A stretch of 64,000 nucleotides of DNA from assembly GCF_004323735.1 (NCBI RefSeq), contig NZ_CP036455.1, positions 3,963,101 to 4,027,100 of the forward strand, read 5' to 3'. Below the pieces are notes generated by a model. That model saw nothing but the letters and a program-made list of their open reading frames with translations. It was not told the DNA's origin and did no database searches. Positions 25,961 to 35,419 of this stretch are shown here, one piece after another. The translations under genes were made by a program, and so were the position numbers. The number at the start of each line of letters is the position of its first letter. Within the stretch, counting starts at the first letter, position 1. The DNA comes from Streptomonospora litoralis (GTDB lineage Bacteria > Actinomycetota > Actinomycetes > Streptosporangiales > Streptosporangiaceae).

Positions 25961-26204
25961 CGCCGCCTCCCTGGTCCACGGGCGGCCACGGCTCCCGTCC
26001 ACACCGCCGCGGCCGTCCGTTGTGCTGCGAACGCTAGGAGGCGGCACCCGCGGCCGGCATCGCCCCGACGTCACGGACCCGGCACGTCCCCGCGCAGCGC
26101 GTCCGAGGGGTGGGCACATGACCTCCGGCACGGCGCGGAACATGCCCCGGCCGTGCCGCGGGCGCCCTCCTCGCCCCGCCCTCCGCGGGCTAGGCTCGGA
26201 TGCC

Positions 26205-27485
26205 ATGGGCCACAGCGGAGTCCGCACCCCCCGGGATCTCAGCCGTTGGATCGCACCGCGCGCAGCGGGTCCGCCGTTGATCCTCGGCGTGCTCTTCTGG
26301 GGCACGGTCGCGGTCGTACTGGCCGTCAACGCCTATGCGACCTCGCTTGCGCCCGGGTTCGTGCCCGCCGGATGGCCGCTGCCCGACGCCCTCTACTACC
26401 TGGTGCCCTCCGCCCTGGCGGCGGCGTGCCTGCTGTGGCCGCGCATCGCCTGGAGCCGCTCGGCGCCACCGGTGCGCAAGGCGGCGTCCTGCGGCTTCCT
26501 GGCCGCCGCGCTGGGGGTCATGCTCAACGGCCAGCTCGTCGGCCTCCTGATGCCCGCCCTGGCCATCGGCAACGCCGCAGTGGTGTTCGGCGTCGCCGGC
26601 GGTCTGGCCTACGCCGCCTGCGCCTGGGCCGTCACGCTCGCCGTGAGCCTGGCCAACCCCGCTCAGCGGGTGCCGTCCGCGCTGCTGGACAGCGCACTGG
26701 TGCTGCTGCTGTGCCTGTTCATGCTGCTGGCGGCGGCCGCGCTGGCGGCCGCCTGGCAGCGATCCGAGCGGACCCGCCGCCTGCTGGCCGATCTGGAGGA
26801 CGCCCACGCCGAGCTGCGCCGCTATGCCGAGCGCACCCGGGAGTTGGCCGTCGCCGAGGAGCGTGCGCGCATGGCCCGCGACATGCACGACTCCGTCGGC
26901 CATTACCTGACCGTCGTCAACATGAGCCTGGCCAACGCGCAGCGGTTCCGCGACACGCGGCCCGAAGAGGCATGGCGGGAGGTCGCCGACGCCCAGCGGC
27001 TCACCCGCGACGCGCTGGCCGACACCCGCCAGTGGGTACGGGCGCTCAACCCGCTGCGCATGCGGGGACGCAGCGGAGTCGAAGCCATGCGCGCGCTGGC
27101 CGAGTCGTTCACCGGCCGCGGGACGGCGATCGGCTTCACAAGCCGCGGCGACTGGCCGGAGACCGCCGAGGAGACCGGCCTCATCTGCTACCGCACACTG
27201 CAAGAAGCCGTCACGAACGCGCTGCGCCACTCCGGCGCCGACCGGATCGACGCGGTCGCCGAGTGCAGTGGCACGGCGGTGGAACTGCGGGTGAGCGACA
27301 ACGGCCGCGGCGCCCGCGGCGCGGCGGAGGGATTCGGGCTGGGCGGGTTGCGCGAACGCGTCGAAACGGCGGGCGGGAGCCTGGCGGCCCGCGACCGCGC
27401 CGAGGGCGGGTTCGAGGTGGTCGCGCGCCTGCCGGTGCAGAGTCCGGCGGCACTCGGAGCGGACGCGGAAGCGGAGACGGCATGA
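26205..27485 (+). CDS. Sensor histidine kinase (HisKA_3/NarL-type)
   Basis: This 426-residue kinase has six or so N-terminal membrane helices, a short coiled linker (residues about 185-220, RRLLADLEDAHAELRRYAERTREL), the dimerisation/phosphoacceptor motif ARMARDMHDSVGHYLTVV with the phosphorylated His in RDMHD, and a GHKL ATPase domain (QEAVTNALRHSGA, VSDNGRG, FGLGGLRERV). The ATG at 26205 is preferred because upstream in-frame sequence is Arg/Pro-rich. TAGGCT just before it suggests a leaderless transcript; an ATG at 26118 is an alternative. The stop overlaps the response regulator start. The stimulus is unknown. Confidence 0.85.
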   Translation: MGHSGVRTPRDLSRWIAPRAAGPPLILGVLFWGTVAVVLAVNAYATSLAPGFVPAGWPLPDALYYLVPSALAAACLLWPRIAWSRSAPPVRKAASCGFLAAALGVMLNGQLVGLLMPALAIGNAAVVFGVAGGLAYAACAWAVTLAVSLANPAQRVPSALLDSALVLLLCLFMLLAAAALAAAWQRSERTRRLLADLEDAHAELRRYAERTRELAVAEERARMARDMHDSVGHYLTVVNMSLANAQRFRDTRPEEAWREVADAQRLTRDALADTRQWVRALNPLRMRGRSGVEAMRALAESFTGRGTAIGFTSRGDWPETAEETGLICYRTLQEAVTNALRHSGADRIDAVAECSGTAVELRVSDNGRGARGAAEGFGLGGLRERVETAGGSLAARDRAEGGFEVVARLPVQSPAALGADAEAETA

Positions 27486-28192
27486 CCGCAGCGGCCGTGC
27501 GCGTCCTCATCGTCGACGACCAGATCCTGCTGCGCCAGGGTCTGCGCAAGCTGCTGGAGGTCGAAGAAGGGGTGCGGATCGTCGGCGACGCCCGGGACGG
27601 CGTCGCGGCGCTGGACTTCCTCGACGGCGCTTGCGAGGGCGCCCTTCCCGATGTGGCGCTGGTCGACGCGCGCATGCCCCGGATGGACGGCGTGGCGCTG
27701 ATCGAACGGATGGCGGCGCAGTACCCCGGGGTGGCCGCGGTGGTGCTGACCACCTTCGACGACGACGACTACATCTTCGGCGGCATGCGCGCCGGCGCGA
27801 AGGGCTACCTGCTCAAGGACACACCGCCGGACGAACTGGTCGCGGCGATCCGCCGCGCGGCCCGCGGGGAGACGGTGCTGGGCGGGGCGGCCGCCGAGCG
27901 CATCGTCGGTGCGCTGCTGGCCGGCCCGGCGGATTCGGGCGCAGGCGAGGCGGCGGACTCCGGGGGCGGTGCCGAGCCGACCCCCGGCTCCCCCGCCGAG
28001 GCCGGGCTGTCCGAACGCGAGCTGGAGGTGGCCCGCCTCGTCGGCACCGGGGCCGCGAACCGCGAGATCGCCCGCGGCCTGTTCATCACCGAAGGCACCG
28101 CCAAGAACCACGTCACCAGCATCCTGCGCAAGCTCGGCCTGCGCGACCGCACCCAGCTCGCGGTGTGGGTGAACCGCCGCCCGCGGGACTGA
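27482..28192 (+). CDS. LuxR/NarL-family response regulator
   Basis: This 236-residue regulator pairs with the kinase upstream through an ATGA overlap. The receiver domain has IVDDQ at the acidic pocket, the phosphorylatable Asp in ALVDARMPRMDG, and Lys in LLKDTPPDEL. The C-terminal LuxR-type helix-turn-helix is SERELEVARLVGTGAANREIA through GTAKNHVTSILRKLGLRDR. The linker (about residues 140-175) is an unusually long Gly/Ala/Pro-rich segment. Targets cannot be named; the divergent membrane protein gene is one candidate. Confidence 0.88.
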   Translation: MTAAAVRVLIVDDQILLRQGLRKLLEVEEGVRIVGDARDGVAALDFLDGACEGALPDVALVDARMPRMDGVALIERMAAQYPGVAAVVLTTFDDDDYIFGGMRAGAKGYLLKDTPPDELVAAIRRAARGETVLGGAAAERIVGALLAGPADSGAGEAADSGGGAEPTPGSPAEAGLSERELEVARLVGTGAANREIARGLFITEGTAKNHVTSILRKLGLRDRTQLAVWVNRRPRD

Positions 28193-28391
28193 TCGCGGCG
28201 ACCGCCGACCTGGGCCGCCGGGCGCGCGACCGGCCGGGCGGCGCGCCGAACCCCGCTCCAGCCAGGTATTCCCCCGTTGCACGTTGCGTTTGCCACCCTG
28301 CGGCCGGGGTAGCGGCCGTCCGCCCCACGAGCACGGCGGTCCCGTCCGCGTGCCCGTCGGCCCGACCAGCGCAGCAGGCAGAGGAGAGGCG

Positions 28392-31300
28392 ATGGGCGTT
28401 CGCACGTTGATCGAGTCATGGCCGGTCTACCGGCAGCTGACCGGAAAAGACCCGTCCGGTCGCGGAGCCGCGGCCAAGTCCGCGGGCAGCCGCAATCTGC
28501 GGGCGCGCACGGCTGAGGCCGACCGGGTGGTCAAGTCGGTCTGCCCCTACTGCGCGGTGGGGTGCGGGCAGAACGTCTACGTCCGCGACGAGCAGGTCGT
28601 GCAGATCGAGGGCGACCCCGACTCCCCCATCAGCCGGGGCCGACTGTGCCCCAAAGGTTCGGCCAGCCTGCAGCTCACCACCGGCTCCTCCCGTCGGCAC
28701 ACGGTGCTCTACCGGCCGCCGCATGCCGCCGACTTCTCAGAGATCGGCCTGTGGGACGCCATGCACATGGTCGCCGACCGGGTGATCGAGGCCCGCCGCC
28801 AGGGCTGGCAGGACGAGCAGAACGGGATCCGGACCTCCCGCACCCTGGGTCTCGCGAGCCTCGGCGGCGCCACACTGGACAACGAGGAGAACTACCTCAT
28901 CAAAAAGCTGCTGACGGCGCTGGGCGTGGTGCAGATCGAGAACCAGGCGCGCGTCTGCCACAGCTCCACGGTGGCCGGGCTGGGCACCTCGTTCGGCCGC
29001 GGCGGCGCCACCACGTTCATGCAGGATCTGCAGAACTCCGACTGCATCGTCATCGAGGGCTCCAACTACGCGGAGGCGCACCCCGTCGGGTTCCAGTGGG
29101 TGATGGAGGCCAAGGCCCGCGGAGCCGTGGTCATCCACGTCGACCCCCACTACAGCCGCACCAGCGCGCTGGCCGACCTGCACGTGCCCATCCGCGCCGG
29201 CACCGACATCGCCTTCCTCGGCGGGATCATCAACCGCGTGCTCAGCGAGGGGCACTACTTCCGCGAGTACCTGCTGAACTTCACCAACGCCGCCACCATC
29301 GTCAACGAGGACTTCCGCGACACCGAGGACCTCGACGGGCTGTTCTCCGGCTTCTCCGAGGACGGGCGCAAGTACAACGTGCGGGACTGGCGCTACGAGG
29401 GCGTGGACATCGCCCCGGCCTCGGGCAAACGCGACGAGGAGTACTGGGACCGGGTCGAGCAGCCGCAGGAGACCGGGGCGGGCGCGCGGCCGGAATCCCA
29501 GGGTGCGGGCGGCGCCGCGGTCGGCGGCACCCCCGAGACCGACCCCACGCTGGAGCACCCCCGCTGCGTGTTCCAGATCCTCAAGCGGCACTACTCCCGC
29601 TACACACCGGAGATGGTCGAGGAGATCTGCGGCATCCCCCGCGAGACGTTCCGGCGGGTGTGCGACCACCTGACCGAGAACTCCGGGCGCGACCGCACGT
29701 CCGCCTTCTGCTACGCGGTGGGCTGGACCCAGCACACCGTCGGCGCCCAGTACATCCGGGCGGCCTCGGTGCTGCAGCTGCTGCTGGGCAACATCGGCCG
29801 GCCGGGCGGCGGCATCCAGGCGCTGCGCGGCCACGCCAGCATCCAGGGTTCCAGCGACGTGCCGACCCTGTTCAACCTGCTGCCCGGCTACATCCCGATG
29901 CCCCACGCCCACGAGGAGCAGACGCTGGAGGACTTCGTGACCGCCGACGCCGCGGTCAACGGGTTCTGGTCGGAGATGGACTCCTACCTGGTCAGCCTGC
30001 TCAAAGCCTGGTGGGGCGAGCACGCCACGGCCGACAACGACTTCGCCTTCGACCACCTGCCCCGCATCACCGGTTCGCACAGCACCTACGACACCGTCAT
30101 GGAGCAGATGCGCGGGGTGTGCAAGGGCTACTTCCTGATGGGCGAGAACCCGGCCGTCGGCTCGGCCAACGCCCGCGCGCAGCGCCGGGGCATGGCCAAC
30201 CTGGACTGGCTGGTGGTACGCGACTTCTCGCTCATCGAGAGCGCGACCTGGTGGAGGGACGGCCCGGAGATCGAATCGGGCGAGATGCGCACCGAGGACA
30301 TCGGCACCGAGGTGTTCTTCTTCCCCGCCGCCTCCCACACCGAGAAGTCGGGCACCTTCACCAACACCAACCGGACGCTGCAGTGGCACGACCGGGCGGT
30401 GCTGCCCGGCGGCGACGCCCGCAGCGACCTGTGGTTCATGTACCACCTGGGCCGCATCCTGCGCGAGAAGCTCGCGGGATCGACCGACCCGCGCGACCGC
30501 CCGCTGCTGGAGCTGACCTGGGACTACCCGCTGGAGGAGGGCGCCGAGCCCTCCGCTGCGGCCGTCCTCGCCGAGATCAACGGCTACGACGCCGAGGGCC
30601 GCCACCTCGACGTCTACACCCAGCTGAAGAGCGACGGTTCGACCACGTGCGGCTGCTGGATCTACTGCGGGGTCTACGCCGAGGGCGTCAACCAGGCCGC
30701 CCGCCGCAAACCCCACACCGAGCAGGACTGGATCGCCGCCGAGTGGGCGTGGTCGTGGCCCAACAACCGGCGGCTGCTGTACAACCGGGCCTCCGCCGAC
30801 GCCGACGGCGCGCCCTGGAGCGACCGCAAGGCGCTGGTGTGGTGGGACGAGGAGAAGGGGCGGTGGACCGGCCACGACATCCCCGACTTCGAGGCCGACA
30901 AGCGCCCCGACTACGAACCGCCCGAGGGCGCCCGGGGTGTGCAGGCTCTCAACGGCAGGGACGCGTTCATCATGCAGGGCGACGGCAAGGGCTGGCTGTA
31001 CGCGCCGGCCGGGCTCACCGACGGGCCGATGCCCACGCACTACGAGCCGCAGGATTCGCCGTTCGCCAATCTGCTCTACGGGCAGAGCCGCAACCCCACG
31101 CGCCTGGTCTACCCGCATCCGGACAACCGCTATCACCCCGATCCCGGCACGCCGGAGGCCGAGGTCTTCCCCTTCGTGGTGACCACCTACCGGCTCACCG
31201 AGCATTTCACCGCGGGCGGGATGAGCCGGTGGACGCCCTATCTCGCCGAGCTGCAGCCGGAGTTCTTCTGCGAGGTCTCACCCGAGCTGGCCCGTGAGCG

Positions 31301-31643
31301 GGGCCTGACGCACGGCGACTGGGCCACCGTCGTCTCGGCGCGCAACGCCATCGAGGCGCGGGTACTGGTGACCGACCGCATGGTGCCGCTGCGGGTGCAG
31401 GGCCGCACCGTGCACCAGATCGGGATGCCTTACCACTGGGGCCCCAACGGCTACACCACGGGCGACGCCTTCAACGAGCTGTCGTCGATCGCGCTGGACT
31501 CCAACGTGCACATCCAGGAGGTCAAGGCGCTGACCGTGGACATCCGGCCGGGGCGCCGCCCTCGCGGAGGCGAGCGCCGCGAGCTGGTGCTGGACTACCA
31601 GCGGCGCGCCGGAATCGACGACCGCACCGGAACGGAGGTATGA
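28392..31643 (+). CDS. Formate dehydrogenase-N-like alpha subunit (molybdenum/tungsten bis-MGD, Cys-type)
   Basis: This 1083-residue protein has a [4Fe-4S] binding site formed by Cys51, Cys54, Cys58 and Cys86 (CPYCAVGC, RLCPKG). ARVCHSSTV places Cys189 where E. coli FdnG has selenocysteine, and GGATTFMQDLQNSDC and EAHPVGFQWVMEAKA continue the FdnG match. It should oxidise formate to CO2 in a complex with the two following genes. There is no twin-arginine signal, so the catalytic subunit is predicted to stay in the cytoplasm, unlike E. coli FdnG. A Gly/Ala/Glu-rich insert lies at about residues 355-380. GAGGAGAGG precedes the ATG. Confidence 0.87.
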   Translation: MGVRTLIESWPVYRQLTGKDPSGRGAAAKSAGSRNLRARTAEADRVVKSVCPYCAVGCGQNVYVRDEQVVQIEGDPDSPISRGRLCPKGSASLQLTTGSSRRHTVLYRPPHAADFSEIGLWDAMHMVADRVIEARRQGWQDEQNGIRTSRTLGLASLGGATLDNEENYLIKKLLTALGVVQIENQARVCHSSTVAGLGTSFGRGGATTFMQDLQNSDCIVIEGSNYAEAHPVGFQWVMEAKARGAVVIHVDPHYSRTSALADLHVPIRAGTDIAFLGGIINRVLSEGHYFREYLLNFTNAATIVNEDFRDTEDLDGLFSGFSEDGRKYNVRDWRYEGVDIAPASGKRDEEYWDRVEQPQETGAGARPESQGAGGAAVGGTPETDPTLEHPRCVFQILKRHYSRYTPEMVEEICGIPRETFRRVCDHLTENSGRDRTSAFCYAVGWTQHTVGAQYIRAASVLQLLLGNIGRPGGGIQALRGHASIQGSSDVPTLFNLLPGYIPMPHAHEEQTLEDFVTADAAVNGFWSEMDSYLVSLLKAWWGEHATADNDFAFDHLPRITGSHSTYDTVMEQMRGVCKGYFLMGENPAVGSANARAQRRGMANLDWLVVRDFSLIESATWWRDGPEIESGEMRTEDIGTEVFFFPAASHTEKSGTFTNTNRTLQWHDRAVLPGGDARSDLWFMYHLGRILREKLAGSTDPRDRPLLELTWDYPLEEGAEPSAAAVLAEINGYDAEGRHLDVYTQLKSDGSTTCGCWIYCGVYAEGVNQAARRKPHTEQDWIAAEWAWSWPNNRRLLYNRASADADGAPWSDRKALVWWDEEKGRWTGHDIPDFEADKRPDYEPPEGARGVQALNGRDAFIMQGDGKGWLYAPAGLTDGPMPTHYEPQDSPFANLLYGQSRNPTRLVYPHPDNRYHPDPGTPEAEVFPFVVTTYRLTEHFTAGGMSRWTPYLAELQPEFFCEVSPELARERGLTHGDWATVVSARNAIEARVLVTDRMVPLRVQGRTVHQIGMPYHWGPNGYTTGDAFNELSSIALDSNVHIQEVKALTVDIRPGRRPRGGERRELVLDYQRRAGIDDRTGTEV

Positions 31644-31646
31644 CCG

Positions 31647-32594
31647 ATGGCCCTAGACGAGCAGTCCGGCGCGCGCACCGGAGTCCCCGGCGACACGGCG
31701 CAGACGCCCGAAGCGGAGGACGCCCGCCCCCGCATGGGCTTCTTCACCGACACCAGCGTGTGCATCGGGTGCAAGGCCTGCGAGGTCGCCTGCAAGGAAT
31801 GGAACATGATTCCCGAGGACGGCCTGGACTTCACCGCCATGTCCTTGGACAACAGCGGCGGTCTCAGCGCCGACACCTGGCGGCACGTGGCGTTCATCGA
31901 GCAGCGCAAGCCGATCGGCGTCCAGGAGACCGGCGTCGGCCGGCCCGAGGGCGCGCCCGACCCGGTCGATCTCGGAATGCCGTCCTTCGAGCTGCCGGGC
32001 GCCTCCGCCGGCGAGGAGGAGCGCGGCGAGTTCCGCTGGCTGATGTCGTCCGACGTGTGCAAGCACTGCACGCACGCCGCCTGCCTGGACGTGTGCCCGA
32101 CGGGGTCGCTGTTCCGCACCGAGTACGGCACGGTCGTGGTCCAGGAGGACATCTGCAACGGGTGCGGGTACTGCATCCCGGCCTGCCCCTACGGGGTGAT
32201 CGGCAAGCGCGAGGACGACGGCCGGGTGTGGAAGTGCACGCTGTGCTACGACCGGCTGGGCGAGGGCCAGGAGCCGGCGTGCGCGAAGGCGTGCCCGACC
32301 GACTCCATCCAGTTCGGCGACCTGGACGAGCTGCGTGAGCGCGCCGACGAGCGGCTGCGCAGCCTGCACGACGCCGGCATCGAGTCCGCGCAGCTCTACG
32401 GCCGCGATCCCGACGACGGGGTCGGCGGCGACGGCGCGTTCTTCCTGCTGCTGGACGAACCCGAGGTCTACGGGCTGCCGCCGGATCCCGTGGTGACGAC
32501 ACGGGACCTGCCGTCGATGTGGCGCCACGCGGGCGTCGCGGCGGCGGCGCTGCTGGCCGGAATCACCGCGACGTTCATCGGAGGTCGGCGTTGA
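31647..32594 (+). CDS. Formate dehydrogenase iron-sulfur (beta) subunit
   Basis: This 315-residue polyferredoxin has four cysteine clusters: CIGCKACEVAC (near residue 36), CKHCTHAACLDVC, CNGCGYCIPAC and CTLCYDRLGEGQEPACAKAC, each expected to supply a [4Fe-4S] cluster. A single hydrophobic helix near the C-terminus (VAAAALLAGITATFIGG) should anchor it to the membrane. It starts 3 bases after the alpha subunit stop and its own stop overlaps the TTG of the NrfD-like gene. It carries electrons from the molybdenum site to the membrane subunit. The first 27 residues are low-complexity. Confidence 0.88.
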   Translation: MALDEQSGARTGVPGDTAQTPEAEDARPRMGFFTDTSVCIGCKACEVACKEWNMIPEDGLDFTAMSLDNSGGLSADTWRHVAFIEQRKPIGVQETGVGRPEGAPDPVDLGMPSFELPGASAGEEERGEFRWLMSSDVCKHCTHAACLDVCPTGSLFRTEYGTVVVQEDICNGCGYCIPACPYGVIGKREDDGRVWKCTLCYDRLGEGQEPACAKACPTDSIQFGDLDELRERADERLRSLHDAGIESAQLYGRDPDDGVGGDGAFFLLLDEPEVYGLPPDPVVTTRDLPSMWRHAGVAAAALLAGITATFIGGRR

Positions 32595-33652
32595 GCACAT
32601 CGGACGTGACCAAGGAGGGCATCCGCGGTGCCCGGCCCGACCGCGAGGCGATGACCGGCGCGGCCTCCACCGTCGACGGGCATCGGCACACCGGGCCGGG
32701 CGACCGCGGCGCGGGCTCGGAGTTCCGCTCGTATTACAACCAGCCGGTGCTCAACCAGATCGTGTGGCAGCCGCGCGACATCGCCGGGTACTTCTTCCTG
32801 GGGGGTCTGGCCGGTGCCTCGTCCGTCCTCGCGGCGGGCGCCGACCTCACCGGCCGCCCCGACCTGGCCCGACCGCTGCGCTACACCGCGCTGGCGGGTG
32901 TCACCGGCTCGCTGGCGGCGCTGATCAACGATCTCGGGCGGCCCGCGCGGTTTCTGAACATGCTGCGGGTGGTGAAGTGGACCTCGCCGATGAGCGTGGG
33001 GACGTGGCTCCTGGTGGGTTACGGCCCGCTCGCCGGCGCCGCCGCGGTCTCGTCGGCCACCGGCCTGCTGCCGGGGCCGGGCAGGCTCGCGGGCCTGGGC
33101 GCCGCCGCCTTCGGCCCGGCCGTCGCGGCCTACACCGCGCCGCTGATCTGCGACACCGCGGTGCCCGCCTGGCACGACGGCTACCGGGAGATGCCGTTCG
33201 TGTTCACCGGATCGGCCGCGGCCGCGGCCGGAGGCATGGGCATGATCACGGCGCCGGTGGCGCAGGCCGGGCCCGCCCGGCGCGCGGGAGTCATCGGATC
33301 GGTGCTGGAGACGACGGCGATGGAGGCGATGGAGCGGCGCATGGGCATGGTCGCCGAGCCCTACAAGCAGGGGCGCAGCGGCACGGTCCTGCGGGTCGCC
33401 AAAGCGCTGACCGTCGGCGGAGCCGTGGGCGCGCTCGCGGGCGGCCGCAGCCGGACGGTCTCGGTCCTCGCCGGGGCCGCGCTGCTGGCCGGGTCGGCCT
33501 GCACGCGGTTGGGCGTGTTCAAGGCGGGGCAGGCGTCGGCGGCCGACCCCAAGTACACGGTGGTTCCGCAGCGCGAGCGCATCCGCGAGCGCGAGCGGGC
33601 GGCCGAGCACGGACGCGCCATTGGGGAAGGCGGTGCGGAGGAGGGCGCCTGA
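32591..33652 (+). CDS. nrfD: NrfD-like membrane subunit of the formate dehydrogenase complex
   Basis: This 353-residue protein is of the NrfD/PsrC type: several hydrophobic helices, including YFFLGGLAGASSVLAAG, SVGTWLLVGYGPLAGAAAV and ALTVGGAVGALAGG, after a polar 60-residue N-terminus. It should pass electrons from the ferredoxin subunit to menaquinone without haem, replacing the cytochrome b subunit (FdnI) found in enteric FDH-N. The start is taken as TTG at 32591, overlapping the preceding TGA, because GGAGGT lies 6 bases upstream; an ATG at 32651 is a weaker option. A charged Arg/Glu helix ends the protein. Confidence 0.82.
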   Translation: MSTSDVTKEGIRGARPDREAMTGAASTVDGHRHTGPGDRGAGSEFRSYYNQPVLNQIVWQPRDIAGYFFLGGLAGASSVLAAGADLTGRPDLARPLRYTALAGVTGSLAALINDLGRPARFLNMLRVVKWTSPMSVGTWLLVGYGPLAGAAAVSSATGLLPGPGRLAGLGAAAFGPAVAAYTAPLICDTAVPAWHDGYREMPFVFTGSAAAAAGGMGMITAPVAQAGPARRAGVIGSVLETTAMEAMERRMGMVAEPYKQGRSGTVLRVAKALTVGGAVGALAGGRSRTVSVLAGAALLAGSACTRLGVFKAGQASAADPKYTVVPQRERIRERERAAEHGRAIGEGGAEEGA

Positions 33653-33695
33653 GCCTTCCAGAGGCGTCGCTTCCGCCGCTTGTCTACCGTTGCTC

Positions 33696-33726
33696 CCGCC
33701 CCGCGCGCGTGAGGCGCGCGGGGCGG
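33696..33726. terminator. Terminator between the FDH and nuo-like operons
   Basis: A perfect 13-base stem, CCGCCCCGCGCGC (33696-33708) with 33714-33726, encloses the 5-base loop GTGAG. Confidence 0.7.
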
Positions 33727-33817
33727 AGCGATGAGGTTTCGTCTCTGGCGCGGTCTACTCTTCACACATAGCGCAGACGAGCACCTGGAGCAGTGGACAT
33801 GCGGCCCGCCGCCCATC

Positions 33818-33872
33818 CTTCGTGAAGAAATGGTCGCCTCCAGGCCCCGGGTCCGGCCATTTCTTCACGAAG
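33818..33872. repeat. AT-richer 16-base inverted repeat
   Basis: CTTCGTGAAGAAATGG (33818-33833) is the exact reverse complement of 33857-33872, with a 23-base GC-rich loop. The arms are about 44 percent GC against about 73 percent around them. It could be a second terminator for the minus-strand operon or a small mobile-element footprint. Confidence 0.65.
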
Positions 33873-33966
33873 ATTCCCGCAGATACCGGCATAGCAGACA
33901 TACCGATATCCGATCTCCGCCGAGGCTGGTCCCAGGGACACCGACGGCGCCGACTCCCGCACGGCC

Positions 33967-35406
33967 TCAGCCGGCGAGGGGGGCGGCATCGAGGAACTCC
34001 AGCACCGGTCCGGCGCCCGCTCCCAGCAGCAGCGACGCCGCGGCGGCCGCGATCGCCACGCCCGTGCTCCAGCGCCCGGCGGGCTCGGCGCCGGCGGCCG
34101 CGTCGGCGCCGCAGTCTTCGGCTCCCGGCCGCTGGAACAGCGGCAGGATCCAGCGCAGGTAGTAGAACAGGCTCGCCGCGGTCATGACCGCGGCGAGCAC
34201 AACCAGCCACACCAGCCCGGCGTCGAACGCGGCGGTGAACACGGTGAGCTTGCCGACGAACACCGCGGTCGGCGGGGTGCCGACCAGGCCGAGCAGGCAT
34301 ACCACGAGGCTGAGCGCGAGCCAGGGGCGGCGCCCGAACAGGCCCCGCCAGTCGCCGATCCGCTCCGCCCGGGGCAGCGCGCACACCGCGGCGAACGCGC
34401 CGATGTTGGTGACCGTGTAGGCCGCCAGGTAGTAGAGCAGTCCCCGCAGGGCCTCGGCCGATCCCGCGTAGGCGGCCGCGCCCATCAGCAGGAACCCGAC
34501 CTGGCCGACGGTGGAGTAGGCGAGCAGCCGGAGCACGCCGTCCTGGGCGAAGGCGGCGAGGTTGCCCAGCACCATGGTGGCCGCGGAGACGCAGGCGAGC
34601 AGCAGCGACCAGTCCCCCGCGGCCTCCAGCGGCAGGGCGGCGCCGATCCGGTAGGCCGCCACCAGGGCGCCGATCTTGGGCACCGTGGTGATGAAGGCCG
34701 CCACGGGCGCCGGCGCGCCCTCGGTCGCATCGGGCACCCAGAAGTGCGCCGGCACCGCCCCCGCCTTGAACAGCAGCGCTGCCAGCACCGCGATCGCCCC
34801 GGCGGCAGCGGCGGCGGGCGGCGCCTCGGGCAGCCCGGCACCCAGCGGCGTGTAGCCGGTCGCGCCGCCCGCCGCCAGCAGCACGGTCGTGCCGCCCAGC
34901 AGGACCACGCTGAACAGGGCGCCCAGCAGGAAGAACTTCAGGCTCCCCTCCGTGCCCGGGGCGTCCTTGGCCGCGGCCACCAGCGCATAGAGCGGGATGC
35001 TCGCCAGCAGGTAGCCGACCGCCAGCAGGAGCAGGCCGTTGGCCCCGGCCAGCACCAGCGAGCCCACCGCTGCCAGCAGCAGCAGCACATAGACCTCGGT
35101 CTCGCGGCGGGTTCCGGCGAACCGGTCGGCGGCGGTCAGCACCACCAGCCCGGTGCCCACCAGTACGGCGGCGCGCGCGGCGTGCAGTCCGGCGTCGACG
35201 GCGTAGCCGCCCGAGGCGACGGTCTGCGCCGCAGGGGCCGCCGCGGCGCCCGTGGCGGCCAGTGCCGCGGCGACGGCGGCCAGCGCGAGCGCGCGCACCA
35301 CCCACTGCCGCCGGCGCGGCAGCCAACTGCCCAGCAGCAGGCCCGCGACTGCGGCGAAGGCCAGTATCCCCTCGGGCAGGAGTCCGATGAGCGTCGTCGT
35401 GGTCAT
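33967..35406 (-). CDS. nuoN: NuoN-like antiporter subunit
   Basis: This 479-residue protein has about 14 membrane helices and the Mrp/NuoN family core. The central channel lysine is present in LLFKAGAVPAHFWVPDATEG, and YSTVGQVGFLLMG matches the second half-channel region. The helix-5 segment reads VGYLLASIPLYAL, where other NuoN proteins have a channel glutamate before SIPLY; here it is Leu. It is the last gene of the eight-gene minus-strand operon and starts 13 bases after NuoM. In complete complex I it pumps protons; in this reduced complex ion translocation is inferred. Confidence 0.82.
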   Translation of the reverse strand: MTTTTLIGLLPEGILAFAAVAGLLLGSWLPRRRQWVVRALALAAVAAALAATGAAAAPAAQTVASGGYAVDAGLHAARAAVLVGTGLVVLTAADRFAGTRRETEVYVLLLLAAVGSLVLAGANGLLLLAVGYLLASIPLYALVAAAKDAPGTEGSLKFFLLGALFSVVLLGGTTVLLAAGGATGYTPLGAGLPEAPPAAAAAGAIAVLAALLFKAGAVPAHFWVPDATEGAPAPVAAFITTVPKIGALVAAYRIGAALPLEAAGDWSLLLACVSAATMVLGNLAAFAQDGVLRLLAYSTVGQVGFLLMGAAAYAGSAEALRGLLYYLAAYTVTNIGAFAAVCALPRAERIGDWRGLFGRRPWLALSLVVCLLGLVGTPPTAVFVGKLTVFTAAFDAGLVWLVVLAAVMTAASLFYYLRWILPLFQRPGAEDCGADAAAGAEPAGRWSTGVAIAAAAASLLLGAGAGPVLEFLDAAPLAG

Positions 35407-35419
35407 GGCCGCCCCCCGC

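Larger units (their letters stand above)
33653..33966. other. 314-base convergent gap with two inverted repeats
   Basis: No gene is supported. It holds the terminator hairpin at 33696-33726 and the AT-richer inverted repeat at 33818-33872, then AT-rich sequence with two GATA words around 33882-33912. Confidence 0.6.

Noticed and set aside
28956-28958. Possible selenocysteine codon in the formate dehydrogenase
   Set aside because: The codon at the active-site position is TGC, cysteine, not TGA.
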